Shown piece by piece: positions 53,403 through 62,371 of a stretch of 64,000 bases of DNA. The notes beneath the pieces were generated by a model. That model did no database searches, was not told the origin of the DNA, and saw nothing but the letters and a program-made list of their open reading frames with translations. Both the position numbers and the translations under genes were made by a program. Where the stretch lies: NCBI RefSeq assembly GCF_040222955.1, contig NZ_JAVKCA010000016.1, forward strand, positions 62,001 through 126,000, in the 5' to 3' direction. Numbering within the stretch: position 1 is the stretch's first letter; every line of letters begins with the position of its first letter. Source of the DNA: Marinoscillum sp040222955. GTDB lineage: Bacteria; Bacteroidota; Bacteroidia; Cytophagales; Cyclobacteriaceae.

Positions 53403-54311
53403 TTATTCGGGGACGTCCTCATCATCCATGATTTCGATATCCTGTATCAGCACGCGTCTGGAAATGGCCTGACCTGTGGGCGTAGCGGCCAAACCTCCCA
53501 AGGCTGTCTCTTTGTACTTGGCTTCCATACTCTGACCGATTTCTCCCATCGCATCCACACATTCGTCTACCGGGATCACAGGACTCACATCGGCCAGGGC
53601 TATCTGAGCCGAAGAGTTGGCAATGGCTGCTGCACTTGCATTGCGAACTACGCAGGGGATTTCCACCAGCCCGGCCACCGGATCACAGACCAGTCCCAGC
53701 ATACACTGTATGGTAATGGCCACCGCGTTGAAAGCCTGATCCACGGTACCACCAAGTGCATAAACGATGGCCGCAGAAGCCATGGCCGCTGCAGCACCTG
53801 TCTCTGCCTGACAGCCACCCACCGCCCCGGAAATAGAAGCACGCTTTTCGAGAATCAGTGCCACTCCTGCTCCAATTAACAACCCTTCCAGGATGGTTCG
53901 GTCGGGCAGGTCATGTATCTCCTGCAGGGTAACCATGGTGCCTGGTAAAATACCGGAAGCACCGGCTGTGGGCGCTGCAACTACTCTGCCCATACAGGAG
54001 TTGACCTCTTTGGCCGCCAAAGCTCTTGATATCAATTTTTGGAATTCAGGGGAAAGCACTGACAATGGCAGGTTCGCCACCTTTTTTGCGCCGCTGTTGA
54101 TCATTCCTGAGAAGGAGTTCATTTCCTGAGTGAGGCCTGTCTGTACAGCTTCTCGCATCACAAGATAGGCCTTGGACAGCCCGGTCCACACCTCCTCCTC
54201 ACTCTTCCCTTTTTGCTCTCTTTCATATCGGAGCACAGGTTCGTACAGGGGTTTGCTCTCATCTGAACAGTACTTTCGCCATTCATCGAAACTATCAAAC
54301 AGGATACTCAT
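53403..54311 (-). CDS. sdaA: L-serine ammonia-lyase, iron-sulfur type, alpha domain
   Basis: 302 aa from the ATG at 54311; a longer TTG start is rejected because a promoter box covers it. Catalytic-domain signatures: NSCMGRVVAAPTAGASGILPG, GGCQAETG, VCDPVAGLVEIPC. Cys167, Cys209 and Cys220 are spaced 42 and 11 residues apart, as in the 4Fe-4S ligands of characterised L-serine dehydratases. Converts L-serine to pyruvate and ammonia. Only the alpha domain is present; the beta/ACT-like half found in single-chain enzymes is missing and no beta-subunit gene is adjacent. Confidence 0.92.
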   Translation of the reverse strand: MSILFDSFDEWRKYCSDESKPLYEPVLRYEREQKGKSEEEVWTGLSKAYLVMREAVQTGLTQEMNSFSGMINSGAKKVANLPLSVLSPEFQKLISRALAAKEVNSCMGRVVAAPTAGASGILPGTMVTLQEIHDLPDRTILEGLLIGAGVALILEKRASISGAVGGCQAETGAAAAMASAAIVYALGGTVDQAFNAVAITIQCMLGLVCDPVAGLVEIPCVVRNASAAAIANSSAQIALADVSPVIPVDECVDAMGEIGQSMEAKYKETALGGLAATPTGQAISRRVLIQDIEIMDDEDVPE

Positions 54312-54335
54312 ATCAATGTCATTTTTGGGGTTCCA

Positions 54336-54343
54336 CAAAGTTA
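54336..54343 (-). promoter_or_regulatory. -7 box of sdaA
   Basis: TAACTTTG on the minus strand matches TAnnTTTG, 24 bp before the ATG at 54311. It overlaps the upstream TTG at 54336-54338, which rules that codon out as the start. Confidence 0.5.
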
Positions 54344-54406
54344 TAGGAAATGATTGTCCCCTCGCTATTTACTACTACAAAGGATTAGGAGATAAGATTC
54401 AGTTTC

Positions 54407-54414
54407 TATATTTG
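54407..54414 (+). promoter_or_regulatory. -7 box of hemE, leaderless arrangement
   Basis: TATATTTG matches TAnnTTTG and ends only 5 bases before the hemE ATG at 54420, so the transcript should begin at or within a base or two of the start codon. Confidence 0.55.
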
Positions 54415-54419
54415 CGCCC

Positions 54420-55439
54420 ATGTTGAAGAATGACCTCATCTTAAGAGCAGCCCGCGGGGAAAAAACAGAACGAACCCCGGTATGGGTGATGCGCCAGGCC
54501 GGAAGAATATTACCAGAATACCGGGCAGTCAGAAACGGATTGAGCGGTTTCAAGGAGTTGGTAGAGACCCCTGAGCTGGCCGCTGAAGTCACCATTCAGC
54601 CTGTGGACATCCTAGGAGTAGATGCCGCAATTATTTTTTCGGATATCCTGGTCATCCCGGAAGCCATGGGCCTACCCTATGAGATGGTAGAAAAAACAGG
54701 GCCTATTTTCAGGAAGACGGTGGCCGCCACGGAAGACCTGGCTTCACTCAAAGTAGCCAAAGCAGAGGACCTTTCCTATACGCTGGAAGCCATCAAGATG
54801 ACCAAACAAGCACTATCAGGGAGAGTGCCGATTATTGGTTTTGCCGGCGCCCCCTGGACCATCTTCGCCTACATGGTAGAGGGGAGTGGCAGTAAGACCT
54901 TCTCCAGGCCACGAAAAATGCTTTATACGGACCCAGAACTGGCTCATCGGTTACTGGATACGATCACCCAAAGCACCATCGCCTACCTGAAAGGACAAAT
55001 AGCGGCAGGTGCGGATATGGTCCAGATTTTTGACTCGTGGGCGGGTGTACTACCCCCGGAGCAGTATCAGAAATTTTCATTGGCTTACATAGAGAAAATT
55101 GCCGCTGCCATCACAGAAGTGCCGGTGACGGTCTTTGCCAAAGGTGCTTTTTTCGCTCTCGCTGAAATGGCGAACATCAGCTGCAACACCGTCGGGCTGG
55201 ATTGGAATATGGATGTGAAAGAAGCCCGCAAACTCCTCCCTGAAAAAACCCTACAGGGTAACATGGATCCCTGTGCGCTATACGGCACCTTTGATCAGAT
55301 CAAATCAGAAACCATCAAAATGCTGAAAGCTTTTGAGGGACATCCGCACATTGCCAACCTGGGACATGGAGTGTACCCTGATACGGACCCGGATAAGGTG
55401 AGGTGTTTCATAGATACGGTGAAGGAATATCGGTCCTAG
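54420..55439 (+). CDS. hemE: Uroporphyrinogen decarboxylase
   Basis: 339 aa, normal length. N-terminal TPVWVMRQAGRILPEYR is the substrate-binding signature; FSDILVIPEAMG (conserved Asp), GFAGAPWTIFAYMVEG and GLDWNMDVKEAR follow, with LGHGVYPDTDPDKV near the end. Removes the four acetate carboxyls of uroporphyrinogen III in haem synthesis. Its TAG stop overlaps the stop of the convergent kinase gene (shared CTAG). Confidence 0.97.
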   Translation: MLKNDLILRAARGEKTERTPVWVMRQAGRILPEYRAVRNGLSGFKELVETPELAAEVTIQPVDILGVDAAIIFSDILVIPEAMGLPYEMVEKTGPIFRKTVAATEDLASLKVAKAEDLSYTLEAIKMTKQALSGRVPIIGFAGAPWTIFAYMVEGSGSKTFSRPRKMLYTDPELAHRLLDTITQSTIAYLKGQIAAGADMVQIFDSWAGVLPPEQYQKFSLAYIEKIAAAITEVPVTVFAKGAFFALAEMANISCNTVGLDWNMDVKEARKLLPEKTLQGNMDPCALYGTFDQIKSETIKMLKAFEGHPHIANLGHGVYPDTDPDKVRCFIDTVKEYRS

Positions 55440-57769
55440 CCGCGAATGTTCTTCACCAGCTTTTTCCTGAGCTCTTCAGGATCAAAGGGTTTGGTAATGT
55501 AGTCGTTCATCCCATAATGAAGCACTTTCTCCTGCACCCTCACAAGCGCTGATGCCGTGAGGGCCACAATAGGCACGCTGTTTTTGGCTGCCCTAATGGC
55601 TCTGGTGGCCTCATAACCATCCATGACCGGCATTTGCAGATCCATCAGTATGATATCGTAGTAGTTACTGGATGCCTTTTCCACAGCGATTTCTCCATTT
55701 TCTGCCAGGTCAATTTTCATATTCCAGCTCTTTAGAAATTTCCTGGCCACTACTACATTCATGTTATTGTCCTCCACCAAAAGCACCTGTCTCCCATGAA
55801 GCTTTTCAACCATCTCCTGCTCCTGATCTTCAAAGGAAACAGGAGCCACCTTGCGGGCCACCCCCCTTGTATATTCCTGTTCGAAAAAGAATACGGTCCC
55901 TTCCCCAACCTTACTGCGCACGTGAATCGCGACCCCCTGCAGTTCTAACAACCGCTTGATGATAGAAAGTCCGAGACCAGACCCGCCAAACTCTCTGGTA
56001 GTGGAAGAGCTGGCCTGCGTAAACCGCTCGAAAATTTGTTCCAGTTTATCCTCGGGAATACCGATGCCCGTATCCTCCACCTCATACCTGATGGTGATCT
56101 TATCCCTACTCTCTCCCTGTCGTTTGACCTTCAGGGACACATGACCATTCTTTGTGAATTTGATGGCATTGTCCAGCAGGTTATTGAGCACCTGGTTCAG
56201 ACGGGTTCTGTCAGTGATGATTTCAATCGCAATGGATTCGTCAAACTCCAGATTCAGGTCTAACCCCTTGGCCTGAGCTTTCACCTTATATCCTCTGTAA
56301 ATGCTGGTAATAACCTCTTTGAGGTTTACAGTCATTTCCTCAAATTCTATCGAGCCAAACTCCAATTTATTATAGTCAAGGATGTCGTTGATAAGGGAAG
56401 TGAGATTCTCTGCGGAGTACTTGAGTGAAACCAGGTTTTCCTTTTGATCCTTCCTGGGTTTATCCTGAAGTAAAAAGTGTGAGATACCAACTACCGCATT
56501 CAGTGGGGTCCTTATTTCATGCGAAATGGTACTCAAAAAATCTGTCTTGGCTTGGGATGCTTTTTCGGCTTCCTCTTTTGCCTGCTTCAACGAATTGGCA
56601 AACCGAAAAGAAAGTATGAGTGACTGTGAAAAAAAGAAGGAAACATACCCCCAAAATGAAACAGCCTTGTATTCTTCCCAAAGGCCGAAATAAACAAAAA
56701 TATTATACACAAAGACCAGAAAAACCACTCCTATGCTAATCAGACCAAAGGTGGAGTCCGGCCGACGATTGATTTTTGCCCTGACATAAATAAAAAACGT
56801 CAATGCGATATAAATCAACAAGATGCCGAAAAAAGGCTCCACCAGGTGGGAGTAAACTGACACTGGAAATAGGAGCGTAAGTCCTATAAATACCAGGCAA
56901 ATCCCTTCCAGCATATCCCAAATGATCTTCCTGGCTTCCAGTGGGAAGGTGTGGCGTACAAAACGACCAAAAACAAAAGTGGCTAAAAACAAAGTCAGGT
57001 ACTCAATTCGGGTGGTCACATACCATGAGATGTCGACCAGGGAATGCAGCACATAATATCCGAAACCAATCACACGGTAACTGTAAATCAGGCAGAAAAG
57101 CGCAAAATAAAGGATGGCCTTGTCACGCCTTCCGAAAAAATAAAGACCCAGAAAGAAAAGCCCGCCTGTAATTAAACTACCGGTCAGCACAAGGTCATAA
57201 GCCAGTATTGAGAGGTATTCTCTGCCCATTTCATCTGAAATACCTATTTCCATCCCCTCCAATGCTCCACCTTTGCTGTGATCATAATTGGCGATTTGAA
57301 GGACAAGTTCATTGGTATCCAAAACATGCGGCAAAGTCACAAACTGAGGTCTCCATTTGGGTCTATAAGCATCAGGTGACATGGCGACCTGACCATTTTT
57401 AGCGATCAGTTTTCCATTGAAGTATAAAGCAAAAGCGCTGTAAACGTCTTCAACATAGAGGGTAAACCCGGAACTATCCGGCAGGAGTATTTTCGCACGG
57501 TAGGTGGCACAGCCTTTGGCATCCAAAGTCTGGTTACCAACCACCTGATCGTTCCAAAGTGACGGAAACGGGAAGTAGATGGGACTCAGCGCATCAAACT
57601 GCCCGGGTAAGAGGAGTTGGTTCCAGTAAAACTCATAAGTCCCATCGAGCGATATAGTTTTGTTAAAATCTGCATTTCTCAAGTCTATAACAGCAGATGG
57701 AGTTTGCCCCATGGAGAAATTTCCAACAAAAAGTAACAGGTAGCAAATAACAAATCGCGATGCGAACAT
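55436..57769 (-). CDS. 7TMR-DISM hybrid sensor histidine kinase, copy 1
   Basis: 777 aa. Signal peptide about 1-21, a 7TMR-DISMED2-like periplasmic sensor about 22-180 (DLRNADFNKTISLDGTYEFYW), a seven-helix membrane domain about 190-390, HisKA with His417 in STISHEIRTPLNA, HATPase_c about 520-635 (NLLDNAIKFT, DTGIGIPEDKL, GGSGLGLSI), and a receiver domain about 660-775 with Asp710 in LMDLQMPVMDG. No DNA-binding output. DISMED2 domains are thought to bind carbohydrates. Twin of the kinase at 57776. Confidence 0.93.
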   Translation of the reverse strand: MFASRFVICYLLLFVGNFSMGQTPSAVIDLRNADFNKTISLDGTYEFYWNQLLLPGQFDALSPIYFPFPSLWNDQVVGNQTLDAKGCATYRAKILLPDSSGFTLYVEDVYSAFALYFNGKLIAKNGQVAMSPDAYRPKWRPQFVTLPHVLDTNELVLQIANYDHSKGGALEGMEIGISDEMGREYLSILAYDLVLTGSLITGGLFFLGLYFFGRRDKAILYFALFCLIYSYRVIGFGYYVLHSLVDISWYVTTRIEYLTLFLATFVFGRFVRHTFPLEARKIIWDMLEGICLVFIGLTLLFPVSVYSHLVEPFFGILLIYIALTFFIYVRAKINRRPDSTFGLISIGVVFLVFVYNIFVYFGLWEEYKAVSFWGYVSFFFSQSLILSFRFANSLKQAKEEAEKASQAKTDFLSTISHEIRTPLNAVVGISHFLLQDKPRKDQKENLVSLKYSAENLTSLINDILDYNKLEFGSIEFEEMTVNLKEVITSIYRGYKVKAQAKGLDLNLEFDESIAIEIITDRTRLNQVLNNLLDNAIKFTKNGHVSLKVKRQGESRDKITIRYEVEDTGIGIPEDKLEQIFERFTQASSSTTREFGGSGLGLSIIKRLLELQGVAIHVRSKVGEGTVFFFEQEYTRGVARKVAPVSFEDQEQEMVEKLHGRQVLLVEDNNMNVVVARKFLKSWNMKIDLAENGEIAVEKASSNYYDIILMDLQMPVMDGYEATRAIRAAKNSVPIVALTASALVRVQEKVLHYGMNDYITKPFDPEELRKKLVKNIRG

Positions 57770-57775
57770 CCAGTA

Positions 57776-60103
57776 TCAGGTATAGTGACGGAGCTTTTTC
57801 AAAAGTTCCCCCGGGTCAAAGGGCTTGATAATATAATCATTCATTCCCGAGTTTCTGATTTTTTTCTGTTCTTCGGACAGTGCAGAGGCTGTTAATGCAA
57901 TAATTGGAGTCAGATGATCCTTCTTTCTGATTTCCACAGCTGCTTCAAACCCATCCATCACTGGCATTTGCAAGTCCATTAATACCACATGGAAGTTTTT
58001 AGTGGAGATGGCCTCTATCGCTTCTATTCCATTAGACGCCACAGTCACACTGGCTCCCCATTTGTGCAAAAACTTGGTGGCCACCATCACATTAATCTGA
58101 TTATCCTCCACCAATAGCACCTCTATGTGCAGTTGTTGTTCTTGTATGTTTTCAGGCATTTCGCTCTCAAAAATAATGTCTTCGACGATTTTGAATTGCT
58201 GGGTGAACCAAAACGATGAGCCGCTTCCCAATTCACTGTCCAGCATCAGGTCAGACCCCTGCAATTTGAGTAATTTTTTTGTAATAGTAAGGCCCAGGCC
58301 TGTACCTCCGTATCGTCTGGTAGTGGATGAGCTCGCCTGGGTAAAACTCTGAAAAATATCTTCCTGACGCTGTGTATCTATCCCAATACCAGTATCTGCT
58401 ACTTCAAAGGTAATGACAACCTGCTCGGTGGTTTGCGATTCCCATTGCAAACTTAACCGAATCACTCCCTCCTCTGTAAATTTTATAGCGTTGCTCAGCA
58501 GATTGGTAAGTACCTGACTCGTTCGGGTCTGATCACAAGCTATGAACCGGGGAATTCGTTCGTCACACTCAAAAACCATTTTCAGATTTTTGGCATTCGC
58601 AATAGGCAGAAACACCCGATTGAGTTCACCGATCAGTGATCGGATATCCACCGGGCGGTACTCGAACGCTATTTTATCTGCTTCAATTTTACTGAAATCA
58701 AGAATATCGTTGATAATAACCAACAGGTTTTCTGCTGAGAACTTAAGGGTATTGAGCGTTTCTTCCTGATTTTTTGTGGGATTGTCATCTAGTAAATAAT
58801 TAGACAAACCAATCACAGCATTCATGGGTGTCCTGATCTCATGTGACATCATGGAAAGAAACTCTGACTTGGTTCGGGCGGCATGTTCCGCTTGTTCCTT
58901 GGCCTCCTTCAATGAATTGGTGAAGAGAAAAAACAAAATGAGCGACTGAAAAAAGAAAAACGTTAGGTACCCAACGAAAGAAATCAGCTCAACCTCCTCT
59001 GCGGCACCCATGTAAAGGTAAATCTTGTAAGAGAAGATCATCAAAATCAGCAGTGAACTGATCAAAGCATATTTGGAACCCTCCATGTTTCGCTGATAAG
59101 CCCGGATGTATACATACGCAACTATTAAAATACCTACGAGGAGCAGTATCAAGTAGAGATCAACCAGACTTGTGAAAACTGTCGGCGGAAAAATCAGTGT
59201 AATCCCCGAGGCAAGTACCGAAATAGCCACAAAAACATACAGCGGATTCACCCGGTACTTCAGTGGGAAAAGTGAGTGCGTGTAGAGTGTGAAGAAAATC
59301 GGTGGCACAAAAAGCGAAAGGTATTCAAGGCGAATACTCGTCAGCCACGCTATACCCGGATAAATAATTTGCAAGGTGTAATCGTCGGCTCCCACCACCC
59401 GATAGGAAAAAGTGAGACAAAAAATGGAAAAGAAAACAGCCGATTTTTCACGCTGACCGAAAAAATAGAGTGCACAAAAAAACAATCCGGTCATTACCAA
59501 AGTACCAGCCAATAGCAAATCAAAAGCCAGAAGTTCATTAGCCTGGCTTCTCAAAAAGGCCTCATCCCCTAAAAGTATCGCCTCTCTGGCTCCACCCTTT
59601 CGATGAGAAAAGTTAGAGATCTGAAGGGTGAGATGCACAGTATCCTGATCCGGGAGTTCAATGATCTGGGGCACCCACTTAGGCTCTGAGGTAGCTGGAT
59701 CCATTCCTACCTGGCCGCCGAAATCATTCCTTTTGTCCCCTATATACAGTCTGGCCGCTGAATAAACATGCTTGATTCTCAAGGCCAGATCCGGCCGGTC
59801 TCCCGGTAGCAGGATTGTCAAATGGTAGGTAGCGAAACCACTTCGGGTAAGAGGCACTCCTCCCTGATAGACATGATCATTCCATAGCTCAGGGAAATAG
59901 AAAAAGTCCTGTCTAGAAGGTGGGATGGCTTCCGGTGAGAGTAATTCCTTCCAAAAAAAAGCCCATTCACCATTCAGGGTAACGGGTGCAGCCGACAGAT
60001 CGGCATCTCTCAAATCCAATGTACCTTTCTGTGCCTCACGCGCCGTGACATTCATGCCAGCAGCAAAAAGTACGATGACGCACAATACGAATTTCCCCTT
60101 CAT
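57776..60103 (-). CDS. 7TMR-DISM hybrid sensor histidine kinase, copy 2
   Basis: 775 aa, same layout as the downstream copy: signal peptide about 1-21, 7TMR-DISMED2-like domain (DLRDADLSAAPVTLNGEWAFFW), seven-helix region, HisKA with His421 in SMMSHEIRTPMNA, HATPase_c (NLLSNAIKFT, DTGIGIDTQRQ, GGTGLGLTI) and a receiver with Asp710 in LMDLQMPVMDG. The two genes are 6 bp apart and clearly arose by tandem duplication; the sensor halves differ more than the kinase halves. Follows the PfkB kinase gene by 12 bp. Confidence 0.93.
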   Translation of the reverse strand: MKGKFVLCVIVLFAAGMNVTAREAQKGTLDLRDADLSAAPVTLNGEWAFFWKELLSPEAIPPSRQDFFYFPELWNDHVYQGGVPLTRSGFATYHLTILLPGDRPDLALRIKHVYSAARLYIGDKRNDFGGQVGMDPATSEPKWVPQIIELPDQDTVHLTLQISNFSHRKGGAREAILLGDEAFLRSQANELLAFDLLLAGTLVMTGLFFCALYFFGQREKSAVFFSIFCLTFSYRVVGADDYTLQIIYPGIAWLTSIRLEYLSLFVPPIFFTLYTHSLFPLKYRVNPLYVFVAISVLASGITLIFPPTVFTSLVDLYLILLLVGILIVAYVYIRAYQRNMEGSKYALISSLLILMIFSYKIYLYMGAAEEVELISFVGYLTFFFFQSLILFFLFTNSLKEAKEQAEHAARTKSEFLSMMSHEIRTPMNAVIGLSNYLLDDNPTKNQEETLNTLKFSAENLLVIINDILDFSKIEADKIAFEYRPVDIRSLIGELNRVFLPIANAKNLKMVFECDERIPRFIACDQTRTSQVLTNLLSNAIKFTEEGVIRLSLQWESQTTEQVVITFEVADTGIGIDTQRQEDIFQSFTQASSSTTRRYGGTGLGLTITKKLLKLQGSDLMLDSELGSGSSFWFTQQFKIVEDIIFESEMPENIQEQQLHIEVLLVEDNQINVMVATKFLHKWGASVTVASNGIEAIEAISTKNFHVVLMDLQMPVMDGFEAAVEIRKKDHLTPIIALTASALSEEQKKIRNSGMNDYIIKPFDPGELLKKLRHYT

Positions 60104-60115
60104 TAAAACGGCTGG

Positions 60116-61123
60116 TTATTTCAATTGCGCCAGGAGAAGCCCATTGGTCCGGGCTTCTCCAAGCAATCGGATTGGGTCTATCGGCACCACTCCAGGATAC
60201 TCGCAGACAATACCGCCTCCTAAGTTAGCCAACTCAGCGGTAAATAGCAGGGGCAAGTTGAGCGCACGGCAAAGTGCGGCAATTGAAATTACCGTATCGC
60301 CAGCCCCGGACACATCCGCGATACTTCTCAAATGAGCTGGCAACTTTTGAGACACTGTATCAGAATGGCAGTAAACGCCTCCGCCCGACAAGGTCAACAG
60401 AAGCTGATCAAACTGCATTTTCTGAGATAGTTCAACACCAGCCGCAAAGAGGGAAGATTCGTCAAGACTCAAATCCTGAACACCCAGTCCCGCCTTCATT
60501 TCGGAAAGATTGGGTTTGAACAGACTCGCACCCTGATAAGTAAGAAAGTTATTTTTTTTTGGATCCACTGCTACCGGCACCTTGTGCATCTGTGCCTGAT
60601 GGATGATCCATTGAATCAGGTTCTTGTCCAGACAACCCTTATCATAGTCCTGAAGGAGGATCAAATCCACCTCACCTATGATTGGCTCTATGAATGAAGT
60701 CAATACTGGACGCTCGGTAGCCGTCAGCAACCGCTCCGTTTCTCTATCTATCCTGAGCAGGTGTTGAGGTCCGGAAAGGACCCTGTGCTTAACAGTGGTC
60801 ACTCTTTCGTTACTTTTCACCACCTGCGCAGCAGAGATATGTTGCTGCTCCAGGAGCCGAATTAGAAGATCTGCCTCCTCATCAGCTCCGGTGAGTGTAC
60901 AAAGAATAGGGCAGGCACCTAGCGCCTGTATATTGAGCGCCACATTGGCAGCTCCACCAAGGCGATGCTCTGTGTTTCGGGCCTGGAGAATGGGCACTGG
61001 TGCCTCCGGGGATACCCGGTGCACCTCGCCATAGGTATAAGTATCGATCATCGAATCACCGATGATCAATACTTTCAGTTTTGTAAAAGCATTAAAAACC
61101 CCCTGAATGGAGTCAAATACCAT
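60116..61123 (-). CDS. PfkB-family sugar kinase, RfaE1/HldE kinase-domain-like
   Basis: 335 aa. Ribokinase-fold motifs: KVLIIGDSMIDTYTYGEV, the glycine motif LGGAANVALNIQALG (about 56-70), DPKKNNFLTY, KPNLSEM, and the catalytic DVSGAGDTVIS (about 290). Closest in style to D-glycero-beta-D-manno-heptose-7-phosphate kinases (RfaE1), which prepare heptose for LPS, but there is no fused or adjacent adenylyltransferase half, so another sugar is possible. Starts inside the stop of the aminotransferase gene (TAATG). Confidence 0.85.
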   Translation of the reverse strand: MVFDSIQGVFNAFTKLKVLIIGDSMIDTYTYGEVHRVSPEAPVPILQARNTEHRLGGAANVALNIQALGACPILCTLTGADEEADLLIRLLEQQHISAAQVVKSNERVTTVKHRVLSGPQHLLRIDRETERLLTATERPVLTSFIEPIIGEVDLILLQDYDKGCLDKNLIQWIIHQAQMHKVPVAVDPKKNNFLTYQGASLFKPNLSEMKAGLGVQDLSLDESSLFAAGVELSQKMQFDQLLLTLSGGGVYCHSDTVSQKLPAHLRSIADVSGAGDTVISIAALCRALNLPLLFTAELANLGGGIVCEYPGVVPIDPIRLLGEARTNGLLLAQLK

Positions 61124-62319
61124 TATGCTAATTTAGCCAATGAGGTCTTCATCCTGGACATGGCTGTTTTCAAATCCTCAACAGAAGCCGCATATGACAG
61201 CCTCAAACACCCGGGATCACCAAATGCCTCACCGGTGACGACTGATACGTTGGCATCTTCCAGTAAAAACAGGCTCAAGTCTGTTGCGTCAGCAATGACC
61301 TTGCCGTTGACACTTTTACCAAAGTAACTGCTCACATTCGGGAAGAAATAGAAAGCTCCACCGGGCATATTCACCTCCACACCAGGGATTTCACTCAGCA
61401 AGCCGTACACCAACTCCCGTCTGCTTCTGTACTCCTCCACCATCTTGTACGATGGCTCATAATCCGAAGTAAGGGCCGTCAATGCCGCCCGCTGGGCGAT
61501 TGAGCAGTTGGCTGAGGTGATCTGCCCCTGCATTTTGTTAGCCGCTTTGGCCAGCCATAGTGGTGCACCTATGTAGCCCACTCTCCAGCCGGTCATGGCA
61601 AACCCTTTTGCAAAACCATTCACAGTAACCGTACGATCTTCCATGCCCGCAATGGCTCCAATGCTCACATGCTTTTCTCCGTAGTTGATCAGCTCATAAA
61701 TCTCATCGGAAATCACCACGATGTTTGGATATTCTTTTAGCACCTCCACGATGGCCTCCAACTCCTCCTGGGAGAAAACTGAACCAGTAGGGTTACATGG
61801 TGATGAAAAAATCAATGCTTTTGTTTTGTCTGTGATAGAGGCTTTCAGCTGTTCGGCTGTTGCTTTAAAGTCATGTTCCAAATCTCCGCTCACAAAAACA
61901 CACTTACCTTCAGCCAGCTCCACCAAGGCACTATAGCTTACCCAATATGGCGAAAATACGATCACCTCGTCTCCCGGATCCAGCAGGGCCAGAAATACAT
62001 TGGCGATGGACTGCTTGGCTCCATTGGAAACCACAATCTGATCAGGCGAATAATTCAAGCCGTTTTCTTTTTTGAATTTAGCGCTGATAGCTTCTCTAAG
62101 GTCCAGATAACCATTTACTGGAGGATACGCAAAGTACTTTCCTTCATCAATGGCCGCTTTCGCTCCCTCCTGAATGTGTTTAGGCGTCTTAAAGTCCGGT
62201 TCGCCCAGGCTCAAGCTTATTACGTCTACTCCATTCTGCTTCAGCTCCCTTGCCTTTGCTGCCATGGCCAGGGTTGCAGATTCTGCCATGTTTTTGATTC
62301 GCTCTGATCGTAAATCCAT
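61123..62319 (-). CDS. Aspartate aminotransferase, class I
   Basis: 398 aa. Class I/II fold: SLGEPDFKTPKHI, VVSNGAKQSIANVFLAL, the SPYWVSY loop, SSPCNPTGSVFS, SDEIYELINY, and the PLP lysine K238 in GFAKGFAMTGWRVGYIG; RLSYAAS near the end carries the substrate carboxylate Arg. Of the AspB/1-gamma kind common in Bacteroidota; other amino acids could be substrates. Translationally coupled with the downstream sugar kinase. Confidence 0.93.
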   Translation of the reverse strand: MDLRSERIKNMAESATLAMAAKARELKQNGVDVISLSLGEPDFKTPKHIQEGAKAAIDEGKYFAYPPVNGYLDLREAISAKFKKENGLNYSPDQIVVSNGAKQSIANVFLALLDPGDEVIVFSPYWVSYSALVELAEGKCVFVSGDLEHDFKATAEQLKASITDKTKALIFSSPCNPTGSVFSQEELEAIVEVLKEYPNIVVISDEIYELINYGEKHVSIGAIAGMEDRTVTVNGFAKGFAMTGWRVGYIGAPLWLAKAANKMQGQITSANCSIAQRAALTALTSDYEPSYKMVEEYRSRRELVYGLLSEIPGVEVNMPGGAFYFFPNVSSYFGKSVNGKVIADATDLSLFLLEDANVSVVTGEAFGDPGCLRLSYAASVEDLKTAMSRMKTSLAKLA

Positions 62320-62341
62320 TATCTTTATTCGTTTTGAGGTG

Positions 62342-62349
62342 CAAAATTA
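62342..62349 (-). promoter_or_regulatory. -7 box of the aminotransferase-kinase operon
   Basis: TAATTTTG on the minus strand matches TAnnTTTG, 22 bp before the ATG at 62319. Confidence 0.45.
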
Positions 62350-62371
62350 ATTAAATCAAATACATCATCAA

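Noticed and set aside
54312..54338. TTG start for the serine dehydratase
   Set aside because: The codon lies in a TAACTTTG -7 box; the ATG at 54311 gives the normal N-terminus.
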